From Rhizobium sp. 16-488-2b (GTDB lineage: Bacteria; Pseudomonadota; Alphaproteobacteria; Rhizobiales; Rhizobiaceae): a stretch of DNA of 64,000 nt. Shown piece by piece: positions 1 through 8,274 of this stretch. The notes under the pieces are model-generated. The model was not told the DNA's origin and did not search any database. It saw only the letters and a program-made list of their open reading frames with translations. Where the stretch lies: assembly GCF_017741815.1 (NCBI RefSeq), contig NZ_JAGHMF010000008.1, forward strand, positions 1 through 64,000, written 5' to 3'. Each line of letters opens with the position of its first letter. Position 1 is the first letter of the stretch. A program made the position numbers and the translations under genes.

Positions 1-510
1 CATCCTTGCTCCCAACGTTGGCTTTGACCAGTGCGTCGAGAGGCGAGACTGTCGCATCTCTAACTGGCCCAACTGTCGCATTACTAAATAGCCGCTACAT
101 ACAAAGATCGCATAAGATATGTTATGGAACATTCTGGCATGGATGTCCTGGACAGCTTGTCTGCCAGATCAGATCAATCGCCAAGCAATAAAACGAGCCT
201 GGCGAAATGAGTGCTTGGAGTCTGGTCACGGGCCGAAACCAATACGGCGACCCTTTCAATCAGCTATTGTAAACAACGTCGGATGGGAAGCCAATTGCGG
301 TCTAGGTCTACGTTTAGGTCGAGGTACGGCGCTATCTTTCTCATCATGCTTCTAACGCCTTTGCGGCATCATCATCGGCCCAGTCAATCGACACCAATTC
401 CCGGACGGGTCTCTTACCTCCCAATTCACCCCCTGCTCTGACAGCGCGTTGACATGTCGTGTCTACGAGGCATCTTCGCCACAAGCGAATGCCGGCACAG
501 CATTCGTGGC
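1..510. other. Non-coding stretch at the window start
   Basis: I see no convincing gene here. Open frames on both strands are short, have no recognisable domains and lack ribosome binding sites. The only structure is the tandem repeat at 48-95 (listed separately). The stretch ends where the LysR remnant begins, so it is probably degraded DNA at the edge of an old insertion or deletion. Confidence 0.5.
48..95. repeat. Two tandem 24-bp repeats, possibly an insertion-sequence end
   Basis: Two adjacent 24-bp units (48-71 and 72-95) both begin ACTGTCGCAT, share a central CTAA and match at about 18 of 24 positions. Short tandem repeats of this kind occur at the termini of IS21-family elements, where transposase binds; that is family knowledge, and assigning this copy to IS21 is inference. 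No transposase gene is visible; it would lie left of the window or has been lost. Confidence 0.35.
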
Positions 511-639
511 AATATCGATATTGGTCTCTATGTCGTCTATCCGCCGGCACGGCACCTCGCATTGAAGGTGCGGGTTCTGGTCGATTATCTGGTGACGGCG
601 TTTCGGGGGCAGCCGAAATGGGACGATGGCTGGCGATAA
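511..639 (+). pseudogene. C-terminal remnant of a LysR-type regulator
   Basis: The last 43 codons before the stop at 637-639 read as the end of a LysR effector domain: a YPPARHLALKVR motif, then a helix and a PKWDDGW tail. The intact LysR protein at 13559-14473 ends almost the same way (YPPSRHLAPKIR, then PEWDRGW). No helix-turn-helix or effector-domain core is present upstream in any frame, so this is a truncated gene. It sits just upstream of, and in the same direction as, the DoxX/VOC/GST operon, whose former regulator it may be. Confidence 0.75.
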
Positions 640-661
640 TTCCTTCCAAAACGGAAGTAAT
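639..661. promoter_or_regulatory. Imperfect palindrome upstream of the DoxX operon
   Basis: ATTCCTTCC at 639-647 and GGAAGTAAT at 653-661 form a 9-bp inverted repeat with one mismatch around an AAAAC centre. It overlaps the stop of the LysR remnant and lies about 90 bp before the doxX start. It could be a regulator site for the operon or a hairpin at the end of the old LysR gene; no T-tract follows. Confidence 0.35.
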
Positions 662-748
662 ATCTCGCTTTGCGGCGGGATAATCTCCTGCGGGGAATTG
701 TGTCATATGTCATTTCAAGCAATCAATCCCTTGAAAAGAGACACGACA

Positions 749-1156
749 ATGACTGATATTCGCACCGCACCTTATGCCGCACTCATTCTGCGCGTCGCGC
801 TTGGCCTGCTTTTCCTTGCCCATGCCGGCCTCAAGATCTTCGTCTTCACTCCGGCGGGCACTGCCGGCTTCTTTGGTTCGCTCGGCCTGCCGGGCTGGCT
901 CGCCTACGTAACCATCGTCTGGGAGCTCGCCGGCGCCGTCGCGCTGATCCTGGGCATCTGGCCGCGCCTCGCCGCCATCGTGATGATCCCCGTTCTGCTC
1001 GGCGCGATCTTTACCGTTCACGGACCTGCAGGTTTCTTCTTCGACAACGCAAAGGGCGGCTGGGAATTTCCCGCCTTCTGGATTGTCGGCCTGATCGTTC
1101 TCGCCCTGATCGGCGACGGTGCGGCAGCACTTCGCCCGACCCCGGTCCGTCGTTAA
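749..1156 (+). CDS. DoxX family membrane protein
   Basis: A 135-residue integral membrane protein with four predicted hydrophobic segments (roughly residues 10-30, 48-68, 72-92 and 105-125) and the DoxX-type HAGLKIF motif after the first helix. The ATG at 749 gives the normal family length; an upstream in-frame ATG at 626 would add 41 unrelated residues overlapping the LysR remnant. DoxX proteins are linked to quinone and thiol stress; MhqP of Bacillus is one. It is the first gene of a four-gene operon with a VOC dioxygenase, a GST and an esterase, which supports a role in handling quinone electrophiles at the membrane. Biochemical activity is not established from sequence. Confidence 0.85.
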   Translation: MTDIRTAPYAALILRVALGLLFLAHAGLKIFVFTPAGTAGFFGSLGLPGWLAYVTIVWELAGAVALILGIWPRLAAIVMIPVLLGAIFTVHGPAGFFFDNAKGGWEFPAFWIVGLIVLALIGDGAAALRPTPVRR

Positions 1157-1190
1157 AATCGCGTCTACACCCACACGTACGGAGAAAGAC

Positions 1191-2039
1191 ATGAGCGCTG
1201 AACACGGTTCAAAGACAAGCATCGGCAAAGTCACCTTGACGGTCAACGACCTGGATCAGGTGAGTGCCTTCTATCAGGAGGCGGTCGGCCTCCACCTTCT
1301 TCACAGCGACCCCTCGATGGTCAGACTTGGCGTAGAAGGCAAGACACTTCTGGAATTGCAGCGCGACAAGGCAGCGCGCCGCCGCTCGCCGCGCGAAGCA
1401 GGACTGTTCCACACGGCCTTTCTGCTTCCCTCCCGCGCTGATCTGGGACGCTGGGTCAAGCATGCAATGAAGACCCGGCCACCCGTGGTGGGCGCATCCG
1501 ATCACAGCGTCAGCGAGGCGCTCTACCTTTCCGATCCTGAAGGCAACGGCGTGGAGATCTACGCGGACAGGCCGATCCTGTCATGGGAATGGAAGGACGG
1601 CCTTGTCGACATGCCGAGCGACCCGCTCGATATCGACGCCTTGATCACCGCAAGCGGATCCGGTGAATGGAAGGGTTTTCCCGAAGGCTCGACCGTTGGC
1701 CATGTTCATCTCCAGGTCGGCGCGATACCGGCGGCAGAAGCCTTCTATCGCGACGTACTCGGTTTCGCCGTGACCTCACGCTATCCCGGCGGTACCTTCT
1801 ATGGCGCGGATGGATACCACCATCACCTGGCAACCAACATCTGGAACAGCCGCGGTGCCGCGCCGCGCGACTATCCGAGCACCGGTCTCGCCAATATCGA
1901 GATCGTGTCCTCAGCCGATTTTTTCCATTCGGTCGGTGCGCGCGTCAGGGACGAGAAGGTGACGGCGGACGGAGAAACGCAGATGCTGGCACTCAGAGAC
2001 CCCTGGGGAACTGAAATTTCAATCGTTACCCCGGCGTAA
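1191..2039 (+). CDS. Two-domain VOC (glyoxalase-fold) ring-cleaving dioxygenase
   Basis: The 282-residue protein has two vicinal-oxygen-chelate domains (about 10-125 and 165-280), the arrangement of extradiol dioxygenases of the CatE/MhqO type. Likely metal ligands are the His in GLFHTAF, the His in GHVHLQV and an acidic residue near the end. The DPEGNGVEIY motif closes the first half. ATG 1191 follows a GGAG site, whereas the longer frame from 1119 would overlap doxX. Such enzymes open catechol or hydroquinone rings or act on thiol-quinone adducts; the exact substrate is unknown. Operon position between doxX and a glutathionyl-hydroquinone reductase points to quinone or hydroquinone clearance. 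Confidence 0.85.
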   Translation: MSAEHGSKTSIGKVTLTVNDLDQVSAFYQEAVGLHLLHSDPSMVRLGVEGKTLLELQRDKAARRRSPREAGLFHTAFLLPSRADLGRWVKHAMKTRPPVVGASDHSVSEALYLSDPEGNGVEIYADRPILSWEWKDGLVDMPSDPLDIDALITASGSGEWKGFPEGSTVGHVHLQVGAIPAAEAFYRDVLGFAVTSRYPGGTFYGADGYHHHLATNIWNSRGAAPRDYPSTGLANIEIVSSADFFHSVGARVRDEKVTADGETQMLALRDPWGTEISIVTPA

Positions 2040-2060
2040 GAAAAGAAAAAGGAGTTCAAC

Positions 2061-3020
2061 ATGCTCGTGGAAGGCAAATGGACGGCCGACTGGCATCCGG
2101 TCCAGGCGACGGACGCCAAAGGCGGTTTTGTCCGTCAGATCTCCGGTTTTCGAAACTGGATCACGCCCGACGGCAGTGCCGGACCCACCGGTGAAGACGG
2201 TTTCAAGGCCGAGGCGGGTCGCTACCATCTCTATGTCGCGCTGATCTGCCCCTGGGCATCGCGCACCTTGATCGGCCGCGCCCTCAAGAAGCTTGAGAGT
2301 GCCATCACGGTGTCCGTCGTCGAACCGGCGCTGTCCGACCAAGGCTGGCGTTTCGGGAACTATCCGGGCTCCGACAAGGACCTCATCAATGGCGCGACTT
2401 ATCTCCACGAGATCTATACCAGCGCTGACCCGGTCTATACCGGCCGGGCGACCGTTCCGGTCCTCTTCGACAAGCACCGCCGGACCATCGTCAACAACGA
2501 ATCCGCAGACATCCTGCGCATGCTGAACACCGGTTTCGGATCCCTTGCAGATGAAAGCATCGATCTTTATCCGGATCACCTGCGTGCAGACATCGACGCG
2601 CTTAACGATCGCATCTACCCGATGCTCAACAACGGGGTCTACCGGGCAGGTTTCGCAACCACGCAGGTCGCATACGAAGAGGCATTCGCCGACGTGTTCG
2701 CGATGCTGGACGAACTGGAGGCACGCTTGGAGGGCCAGGGCCCCTTCCTCTTCGGCGAATGCCTGACCGAAGCCGATATACGCCTCTTCGTGACGCTAAT
2801 CCGCTTCGATGCCGCCTATAACGGACTGTTCAAGTGCAACCTTCGGCGTCTGGCGGATTACACCCGGCTCAGCCACTTCCTGGATCGCGTTCTGGACATC
2901 CCGGGCGTGCGTGGCACCGTCAACATCGATCACATCAAGCGCGGTTATTATTCGATCAGGGCACTCAACCCGACGGGCATCGTCCCGGTCGGACCGCAAT
3001 TGCCGTTTCGACACGCATGA
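2061..3020 (+). CDS. Glutathione S-transferase, glutathionyl-hydroquinone reductase type
   Basis: The 319-residue protein carries a CPWAS active-site motif (Cys63), the hallmark of Xi-class GSTs, which reduce glutathionyl-hydroquinones to hydroquinones and release glutathione. The thioredoxin-like half includes VPVLFDKHRRTIVNNES, and an all-alpha C-terminal domain follows from about residue 165. Length fits the family (about 310-330). An AAAGGAG site precedes ATG 2061. In the operon it would recycle glutathione adducts of quinones next to a ring-cleaving dioxygenase. Confidence in the class is high; the physiological substrate is inferred. Confidence 0.9.
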   Translation: MLVEGKWTADWHPVQATDAKGGFVRQISGFRNWITPDGSAGPTGEDGFKAEAGRYHLYVALICPWASRTLIGRALKKLESAITVSVVEPALSDQGWRFGNYPGSDKDLINGATYLHEIYTSADPVYTGRATVPVLFDKHRRTIVNNESADILRMLNTGFGSLADESIDLYPDHLRADIDALNDRIYPMLNNGVYRAGFATTQVAYEEAFADVFAMLDELEARLEGQGPFLFGECLTEADIRLFVTLIRFDAAYNGLFKCNLRRLADYTRLSHFLDRVLDIPGVRGTVNIDHIKRGYYSIRALNPTGIVPVGPQLPFRHA

Positions 3021-3031
3021 AGGACGAAACA

Positions 3032-3646
3032 ATGTCGACAATAACAGATGATAAGCTGGTCATCATGCTTCATGGTGTCGGCTCCAGCGGCAATGATCTT
3101 GCGCCGCTGGCCAATGCCTGGGCGAACACCCTGTCCGGGGCCGTCTTCGTCTCGCCCGACGGACCAAGCCCGTCAAGCTTCGGGTCGGGTTACCAATGGT
3201 TCAGCGTCGCCGGCGTCACTGAAGAGAACCGTGCCGGACGCATCCGTGACGCAAGGCCTTCCTTTGATGCCGTCATTGCTGCGATCGTCGAGGAAAACGG
3301 CTTTTCCGGCCGGCTGGATCGCGTCGCCTTCGTCGGTTTTTCCCAAGGCACGATTATGGCGCTCGACGCGGTCGCCTCTGGACGCTGGCCGGTCGGTGCT
3401 GTGGTTGGCTTCTCCGGGCGGCTGGCATCGCCCCTGCCCCTAGAGCCGGCAACCGCGACACCCGTCCTGCTGGTTCACGGCAACGCCGATCCGGTCATAC
3501 CATCGACTGAAAGCACCCGCGCCGCGGCCGCGCTGCAGGCGCTCGGCATGAAGGTCGAAACGGTGATCCAACCCGGGTTGCCTCACACGATTTCCGGCGA
3601 GGGGGCTGCACGCGCCGGGAGCTTCCTCGCCGAAGTTCTGAAATAG
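3032..3646 (+). CDS. Alpha/beta hydrolase, phospholipase/carboxylesterase family
   Basis: The 204-residue serine hydrolase has an oxyanion-hole region HGVGSSGND near residue 14, a GFSQG nucleophile elbow (Ser104), an Asp in HGNADPV and a His in GLPHTIS, which complete the triad. It belongs to the same family as Bacillus MhqD. I chose ATG 3032 because an AAGGA site lies just upstream; an ATG at 3017 overlapping the GST stop would add only five residues. Last gene of the doxX operon. It may cleave esters or lactones produced downstream of ring opening, but no substrate can be read from the sequence. Confidence 0.85.
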   Translation: MSTITDDKLVIMLHGVGSSGNDLAPLANAWANTLSGAVFVSPDGPSPSSFGSGYQWFSVAGVTEENRAGRIRDARPSFDAVIAAIVEENGFSGRLDRVAFVGFSQGTIMALDAVASGRWPVGAVVGFSGRLASPLPLEPATATPVLLVHGNADPVIPSTESTRAAAALQALGMKVETVIQPGLPHTISGEGAARAGSFLAEVLK

Positions 3647-3667
3647 CGAGTAAGAAAAAAGAAAGGG

Positions 3668-3698
3668 CCGGCTCCGCTGTCATTTCAGCGGCAGCCGG
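3668..3698 (+). terminator. Hairpin after the DoxX-VOC-GST-esterase operon
   Basis: CCGGCTCCGCTG (3668-3679) pairs with CAGCGGCAGCCGG (3686-3698), with one bulged base, around a TCATTT loop. It lies about 20 bp after the esterase stop codon. No strong T-tract follows, so it may be a weak or factor-assisted terminator. Confidence 0.5.
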
Positions 3699-3845
3699 TC
3701 ATCATTGCTCAAATTGATCTCAGGAACCACCAGAGTACGATGCCGGATTGCCGGCTGCCGAGCATCAACAACGAATGGCGCCGCACAGGCATTGATGAGC
3801 TTCCCTACACTTGCCGCGACCGCCCTTTCAGCCTGAATCCGGTTC

Positions 3846-3872
3846 TTGACACACGGGATGCATCCCTATAGT
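3846..3872 (+). promoter_or_regulatory. Candidate sigma-70 promoter with palindromic operator for the MFS gene
   Basis: TTGACA at 3846-3851 is followed by the perfect 12-bp palindrome GGGATGCATCCC (3855-3866) and then TATAGT (3867-3872). The 15-bp spacing is short for sigma-70, but a palindrome filling a -35/-10 spacer is a typical repressor-site layout. The next gene on this strand starts at 3974. Confidence 0.4.
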
Positions 3873-3973
3873 CAGCACGTCAGATGGCCGACATTGTTAT
3901 GGTCACGTAAGCGTTAACGTCAACCAACGCGACACCTTCGGCAGCTCTTTGTGCCGAAGTGCAAGGTTGACTC

Positions 3974-5176
3974 ATGTCTATCAGTTCGTCCGTTAACGAC
4001 CGACCCACCCACAGCACCTCCCTTATTTTTATCGGCATCGACTTGATGGCGGCCAATCTGCGCGCACCGGTCACGAGCGTCGGGCCTGTCCTGCCGGATA
4101 TCCAGGCGGCTCTCGGCCTCGACGGTGCCGGAGCAGGTGCACTCAATGCCCTGCCCTTGCTGATATTCGCGATCCTGTCGCCGGTCGCCCCCCGTGTCAG
4201 CGCGCGTTTTGGCCTGGAACGGACGCTTGCTTCGGCTGCCGTCGCGATCTTTCTTGGCGTGCTGATGCGATCTCTGGGATCGCCGTTCATGGTGTGGGCG
4301 GGAACGGTCGTTTTGAGCGCGGGCATCGCGATGGCAAACGTCCTGCTGCCGGCGCTCGTCAAGCGTTCTTTCTCGGGTCACAAGGCGGGCAGCGTCATCG
4401 CCGTCTATGCGGCAACGATGGCTGCGACGGCAGGATTTGCAGCAGGATTGGCCGTCCCGATTGCGCATCTGCCCGGGTCGGACTGGCGCTGGTCGCTAGG
4501 GGCATGGGCAATCCTGGCGCTGGCGGCGGTGATCACATGGCTGCCCCTTCAAAAGCCCGGAAAACATGACAAGGCGAAATCTGGTCACGGGCATCAGGCT
4601 GCATTCCGCTCTCCCTGGAAACACCCGATCGGGTGGTATGTTTCACTCTTTTTCGCCATGCACTCGCTGGTGTTCTATTCCATCGTAGACTGGTTCGCGA
4701 CCTATGCGCGGACACAGGGTTTGACGGCTCAGACTGCAGGTGTCTATCTTCTGGCCTATCAGATCGTCTCGGTTGCAACGAACCTCGCCTGCGCCCCACT
4801 CATTCGCCGTTCGAAAAATCAGGTCTGGCTGGGCTTCGGTTGCGGCATCCTGCTTCTGGCCGGAACGGCGGGGATGCTTTTTGCGCCGGCGGCAAATCTT
4901 GCATGGATCATCCTGCTGGGCCTCGGCGCAGGCGTGGCGATGACGACAAGCCTTTCGCTCTTTGCCCTGCGGACACGGGACCACCATCAGGCAGCCGCGC
5001 TTTCCGGGATGGGACAGTTCATCGGTTATATCGGAGCAGCTTCAGGACCTCTTCTTTTCGGCATTCTGCATGACATTTCCGGGGGCTGGAGCAGTCCCCT
5101 CGCCCTTCTTATCCTCGCCTCTATTCTTGTTATGGTTTTTGCGCCGCTCGCGGGGCGCGCGCGTCATATCGACTGA
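3974..5176 (+). CDS. MFS transporter, CynX/NimT (cyanate/nitroimidazole) type
   Basis: The 400-residue protein has about twelve hydrophobic segments. The N-terminal signature NLRAPVTSVGPVLPDI is typical of the CynX/NimT branch of the major facilitator superfamily, whose members move cyanate, 2-nitroimidazole and similar small compounds. The central cytoplasmic loop is near residues 195-210. Transport direction and substrate cannot be deduced. It begins after a long regulatory gap and is followed within 50 bp by an oxidoreductase in the same direction, so the two may be co-transcribed. Confidence 0.85.
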   Translation: MSISSSVNDRPTHSTSLIFIGIDLMAANLRAPVTSVGPVLPDIQAALGLDGAGAGALNALPLLIFAILSPVAPRVSARFGLERTLASAAVAIFLGVLMRSLGSPFMVWAGTVVLSAGIAMANVLLPALVKRSFSGHKAGSVIAVYAATMAATAGFAAGLAVPIAHLPGSDWRWSLGAWAILALAAVITWLPLQKPGKHDKAKSGHGHQAAFRSPWKHPIGWYVSLFFAMHSLVFYSIVDWFATYARTQGLTAQTAGVYLLAYQIVSVATNLACAPLIRRSKNQVWLGFGCGILLLAGTAGMLFAPAANLAWIILLGLGAGVAMTTSLSLFALRTRDHHQAAALSGMGQFIGYIGAASGPLLFGILHDISGGWSSPLALLILASILVMVFAPLAGRARHID

Positions 5177-5224
5177 AACAAACAAACGCCAGATGTCCAT
5201 CAACCGCGTAAGGAGCAAGATGCA

Positions 5225-6253
5225 ATGGAAAAAACACTCGGCTGGGGAATTCTCGCAACGGGATGGATCGCAGAACTGTTTACGCAGGATCTGATCCTAT
5301 CCGGACGAAAAGTCGTGGCCGTCGGGTCCCGATCCAAGGAAAAGGCAACGGATTTCGCCCAACGGTTCGGCATCGCCAATGCCCATGGCAGCTATCAGGA
5401 TCTGGTCGCCAATCCCGAGGTGGATATCATCTACGTGGCCACACCGCATCCGCATCACGCCGAGGCGGCGCTGATGGCCCTTGATGCGGGCAAGCATGTG
5501 TTGGTGGAAAAACCCTTCACCCTCAACGCGGCCGAAGCCCGCCGGATTGTCGAGCGCGCCCGCGAAAAGAACCTCGTCGTTCTCGAGGCCATGTGGACCC
5601 GTTTCCTGCCGCATATGCGGCGCATTCACGAGATCATCGAGGCCGGAACATTGGGAGAGCTGCGTGCCGTCTCCGCCGAGCATCGCCAGTTCCTCCCGAG
5701 CGATCCGGGTCATCGCCTCAATGCGCCGGAACTTGGCGGCGGTGCACTGCTCGACCTTGGTATCTATCCGATTTCGTTTGCGATTGACGTGCTGGGGCCA
5801 CCGGTATCGATCGATACGGCCGCACGCTTCCAGGCCACGGGCGTCGACGCGGAAATCGAAACGCTGATGAAGCATGCCGGCGGCGCGATCTCGACCACCG
5901 CTTCCGCCCTGGACAGCGCGGGGCCGAATGCCGCGACTGTCTACGGCTCGAAGGCTCGCATCGAAATCGCGCCGGTATGGTACACGCCGACGTCCTTCAA
6001 GGTCGTCGACCAGCAAGGGACGGTGATCGAGACATTCGACGAACCGGTCGAGGGGCGTGGCATGCAGTACCAGGCGCTCGAGATGGAGCGGCTTGTGGCA
6101 CTGGGCGAGACATCCTCGCTCATGCCGCCGCAGGAGAGCGTCACAATCATGGAAGTGCTCGATTCCATCCGCGCCGAGATCGGCCTCCTCTATCCCGGCG
6201 AGCAGCCGGCGGGATCCGATGCACGGCTCACATCGGCAAAGCCGGGTGTGTAA
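5225..6253 (+). CDS. Gfo/Idh/MocA family NAD(P)-dependent oxidoreductase
   Basis: The 342-residue protein has an N-terminal Rossmann fold (GWGILATGWIA, about 6-16) and the family EKP motif at residues 95-97, whose Lys helps catalysis, followed by the alpha/beta substrate domain. The pattern is closest to the trans-dihydrodiol dehydrogenase / 1,5-anhydrofructose reductase subgroup, so sugars and aromatic dihydrodiols are both possible substrates. AAGGAG precedes ATG 5225. It ends facing pcaD, with a strong hairpin between them. Confidence 0.85.
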   Translation: MEKTLGWGILATGWIAELFTQDLILSGRKVVAVGSRSKEKATDFAQRFGIANAHGSYQDLVANPEVDIIYVATPHPHHAEAALMALDAGKHVLVEKPFTLNAAEARRIVERAREKNLVVLEAMWTRFLPHMRRIHEIIEAGTLGELRAVSAEHRQFLPSDPGHRLNAPELGGGALLDLGIYPISFAIDVLGPPVSIDTAARFQATGVDAEIETLMKHAGGAISTTASALDSAGPNAATVYGSKARIEIAPVWYTPTSFKVVDQQGTVIETFDEPVEGRGMQYQALEMERLVALGETSSLMPPQESVTIMEVLDSIRAEIGLLYPGEQPAGSDARLTSAKPGV

Positions 6254-6274
6254 CTTTACGATCGAAGCAACATT

Positions 6275-6310
6275 CGCGAGCCGTGCGTCCAGACCGGCGC
6301 ACGGCTCGCG
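6275..6310. terminator. Hairpin between convergent oxidoreductase and pcaD
   Basis: A perfect 13-bp inverted repeat (CGCGAGCCGTGCG at 6275-6287 and its complement at 6298-6310) with a 10-nt loop sits in the 93-bp gap between two convergent genes. T-tracts are weak on both sides, but the stem strength and position suit a bidirectional terminator. Confidence 0.6.
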
Positions 6311-6346
6311 TCCGAAACCGGTGCTGATCTCTGGATCAAGGGGATC

Positions 6347-7174
6347 TCATCGGGTGTCTGCGGTGGTGGAACACGATCCTGCCGTCTGGCCTCCTGTCGC
6401 CAGGAACCGCGCGATTGCCGTATTGAACGACGTAGCGGACTCCACGTTCAAGAGATGTCGCCCGGGCAGGGATATATGCCGGCCATTGGCAACCGATCCT
6501 GCGATCGCCATCAAATCCGCCGGCGGGCAGACGGGGTCGTCGATCCCGGAAACGGCCAGCAACGGGTTTGCGATATGCCGGATCCGGTCGTTCAGATCGC
6601 CGGACGCAAGTGCGGCACAACAGCCGACATACCCGTCGACATCACTCGCCGCAAAACTGTCCAGAATATTCGCCACGCGCCCGGGCTCGCGCGCATTGAA
6701 GGAAGGGGAAAACCAGCGATCTCTCGTCGCGTCCGCAAGCGAGGCGAGGCCGTTTGCCCGAACCGCGTCGATCCGTGCCATCCAGCTCTCGGCCGTGCCG
6801 ATCTTCGAGGCGGTGGCGCAGACAATGATCTTGTCCAGACGGCGGCTCGCGTTGATACCCAGCCACTGCCCGACCAGCCCGCCAATCGACAGGCCGCAGA
6901 AATGCACGCGGTCTATGCCCAGAGCATCTAGCAGCGCCAGAACATCCGCTCCCAATTCGTGAAGCGCGTAGGGAGGCGGCGGAGTTGTGGAGCGACCATG
7001 TCCGCGACGATCATAGCGCAGGATACGATAATCGTCAGCAAGCGCCTCTGCCTGCTCGTCCCACATGGTCAGATCAGTACCGAGAGAATTGCAGAATACC
7101 AACCATGGCTTTTCCGTCGCATCACCATCGATGCGATAGTGGAGATCGTGGTCGGCAAGTTTCAGATAGGGCAT
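6347..7174 (-). CDS. pcaD: 3-oxoadipate enol-lactonase
   Basis: A 275-residue alpha/beta hydrolase with the nucleophile motif GLSIGG (Ser96), Asp in GIDDPV and His in PGRHLL; the N-terminal part (FCNSLGTDLTMWDEQ) is characteristic of PcaD. It hydrolyses 3-oxoadipate enol-lactone to 3-oxoadipate in the beta-ketoadipate pathway. ATG 7174 has a GGGGAG site; an upstream GTG at 7198 is less likely. It is the last gene of the minus-strand catB-catC-catA-pcaD cluster and completes the conversion of catechol to 3-oxoadipate. Confidence 0.92.
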   Translation of the reverse strand: MPYLKLADHDLHYRIDGDATEKPWLVFCNSLGTDLTMWDEQAEALADDYRILRYDRRGHGRSTTPPPPYALHELGADVLALLDALGIDRVHFCGLSIGGLVGQWLGINASRRLDKIIVCATASKIGTAESWMARIDAVRANGLASLADATRDRWFSPSFNAREPGRVANILDSFAASDVDGYVGCCAALASGDLNDRIRHIANPLLAVSGIDDPVCPPADLMAIAGSVANGRHISLPGRHLLNVESATSFNTAIARFLATGGQTAGSCSTTADTR

Positions 7175-7275
7175 CGCACGCTCCCCTTGTCGCGCCACAT
7201 GTCATCTGTCCGCCGGCCCGTTGGCGGAACGGATGCCGGCACCTCCGTATCGGGAGCTGCCGGCATCGTTATCGG

Positions 7276-8214
7276 TCAGCCGCCGGCGCGCTTGCGCTGT
7301 TCGTTGGCCTGATTGTCGATGCCATCGACGAGAGCCGTCAGATGGATGTCGAAAACGATTTCCGCGAACGGACTATTCAGGTTGTTGGCATGGATACTCG
7401 CCTCGTCCGTCCGTTCGATCACCGAAGGAATGAGGCCATCACGGGTCGCATAGGCAAAATCGTCATTGATCAGCGGATCACCCTCGATGTTGATCTGCGT
7501 CGTCAGTTTGCGATGATCTTCGGCGCTAATGAAGAAGTGGATATGCGCGGGGCGCTGGCCGTGCCGACCAAGTGCCGACAAGAGCTTCTCTGTCGGGCTT
7601 CCCGGCGGGACGCCGTAACCACTCGGCAGAATGCTCTGAAACCTGTAACAGCCGCGATCATCGGTGATGATCGTGCGGCGCATGTTGTAAGGCGCCTGCT
7701 TTCCGGTCGGGTCGAAATGCGAATAGAAGCCGCGCGTATCACAATGCCAGACCTCGACCTTGGCACGCGGAAGCGGCTTTCCATCCGAAGAAAAAACCGT
7801 GCCGTGCATGATCAGTGTATGGCCATCGGTATCCGTACCGTCGTCGAGACGGGCAAAACCTTCCGTTTCAGGCGCGCCGGCAACGTAAAGCGGACCTTCG
7901 ATCGTGCGGGGCGTCGGGTTCTCGATCCCGAGCGATGCGTCTATCGCGTCGAGACGCTCATCGATGAAGTGATCGAGGCCAAGTCCCGGTGAGATGAGGC
8001 CGGCCTGCCCGGCGGCGCCGATCTCGTTCAGCCAGGCGATGCCGGTCCAGTATTCGTCCGGCGTGATGTCGAGGTCGTCGATCGCCTTGAAAAGATCGGA
8101 CATGATGCGATGCACGATCTGTTTCAGGCGCGGACTGCCGGAATCGTTGTCCAGTCCACTCAGGGTTTGCAGAAAGGCCTGGATTTCAGGCCGCTCAAAA
8201 ATCGTCACGCTCAT
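7276..8214 (-). CDS. catA: Catechol 1,2-dioxygenase
   Basis: A 312-residue intradiol dioxygenase, the usual CatA length. The non-haem Fe(III) ligands are readable: Tyr in GFYSHFD, Tyr in PSGYGVPP and the two His in RPAHIHFF. TPRTIEGPLYVAGAP and LTTQINIEGD are CatA signatures. An N-terminal alpha-helical linker domain (about 1-95) mediates dimerisation in the family. The ATG at 8214 has GAGGAGG six bases upstream; the ATG at 8220 directly abuts that site and is unlikely. It cleaves catechol to cis,cis-muconate, the substrate of the adjacent catB product. Confidence 0.95.
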   Translation of the reverse strand: MSVTIFERPEIQAFLQTLSGLDNDSGSPRLKQIVHRIMSDLFKAIDDLDITPDEYWTGIAWLNEIGAAGQAGLISPGLGLDHFIDERLDAIDASLGIENPTPRTIEGPLYVAGAPETEGFARLDDGTDTDGHTLIMHGTVFSSDGKPLPRAKVEVWHCDTRGFYSHFDPTGKQAPYNMRRTIITDDRGCYRFQSILPSGYGVPPGSPTEKLLSALGRHGQRPAHIHFFISAEDHRKLTTQINIEGDPLINDDFAYATRDGLIPSVIERTDEASIHANNLNSPFAEIVFDIHLTALVDGIDNQANEQRKRAGG

Positions 8215-8274
8215 TTTCATCCTCCTCTTGATCCTTGCAATTGCCCGGACTGTCGTTCCCGGCGGCAATGCGTT

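Larger units (their letters stand above)
3647..3973. other. Intergenic region between the quinone operon and the MFS gene
   Basis: A 327-bp gap without a supported gene. It holds a hairpin right after the esterase stop (3668-3698) and a promoter-like element with a perfect palindrome at 3846-3872, about 100 bp before the MFS start; both are listed separately. Confidence 0.6.

Noticed and set aside
344..706. 120-codon minus-strand open frame
   Set aside because: It is antisense to the LysR remnant, has an Arg-rich low-information composition typical of shadow frames in GC-rich DNA and no recognisable domain.
626..748. Upstream in-frame extension of the DoxX gene
   Set aside because: It overlaps the LysR remnant, encodes no family sequence and the ATG at 749 gives the standard DoxX length.
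710..1246. 178-codon frame antisense to doxX and the VOC gene
   Set aside because: Composition rich in Asp, Gln and Arg, no domain, fully covered by two clear genes on the other strand.
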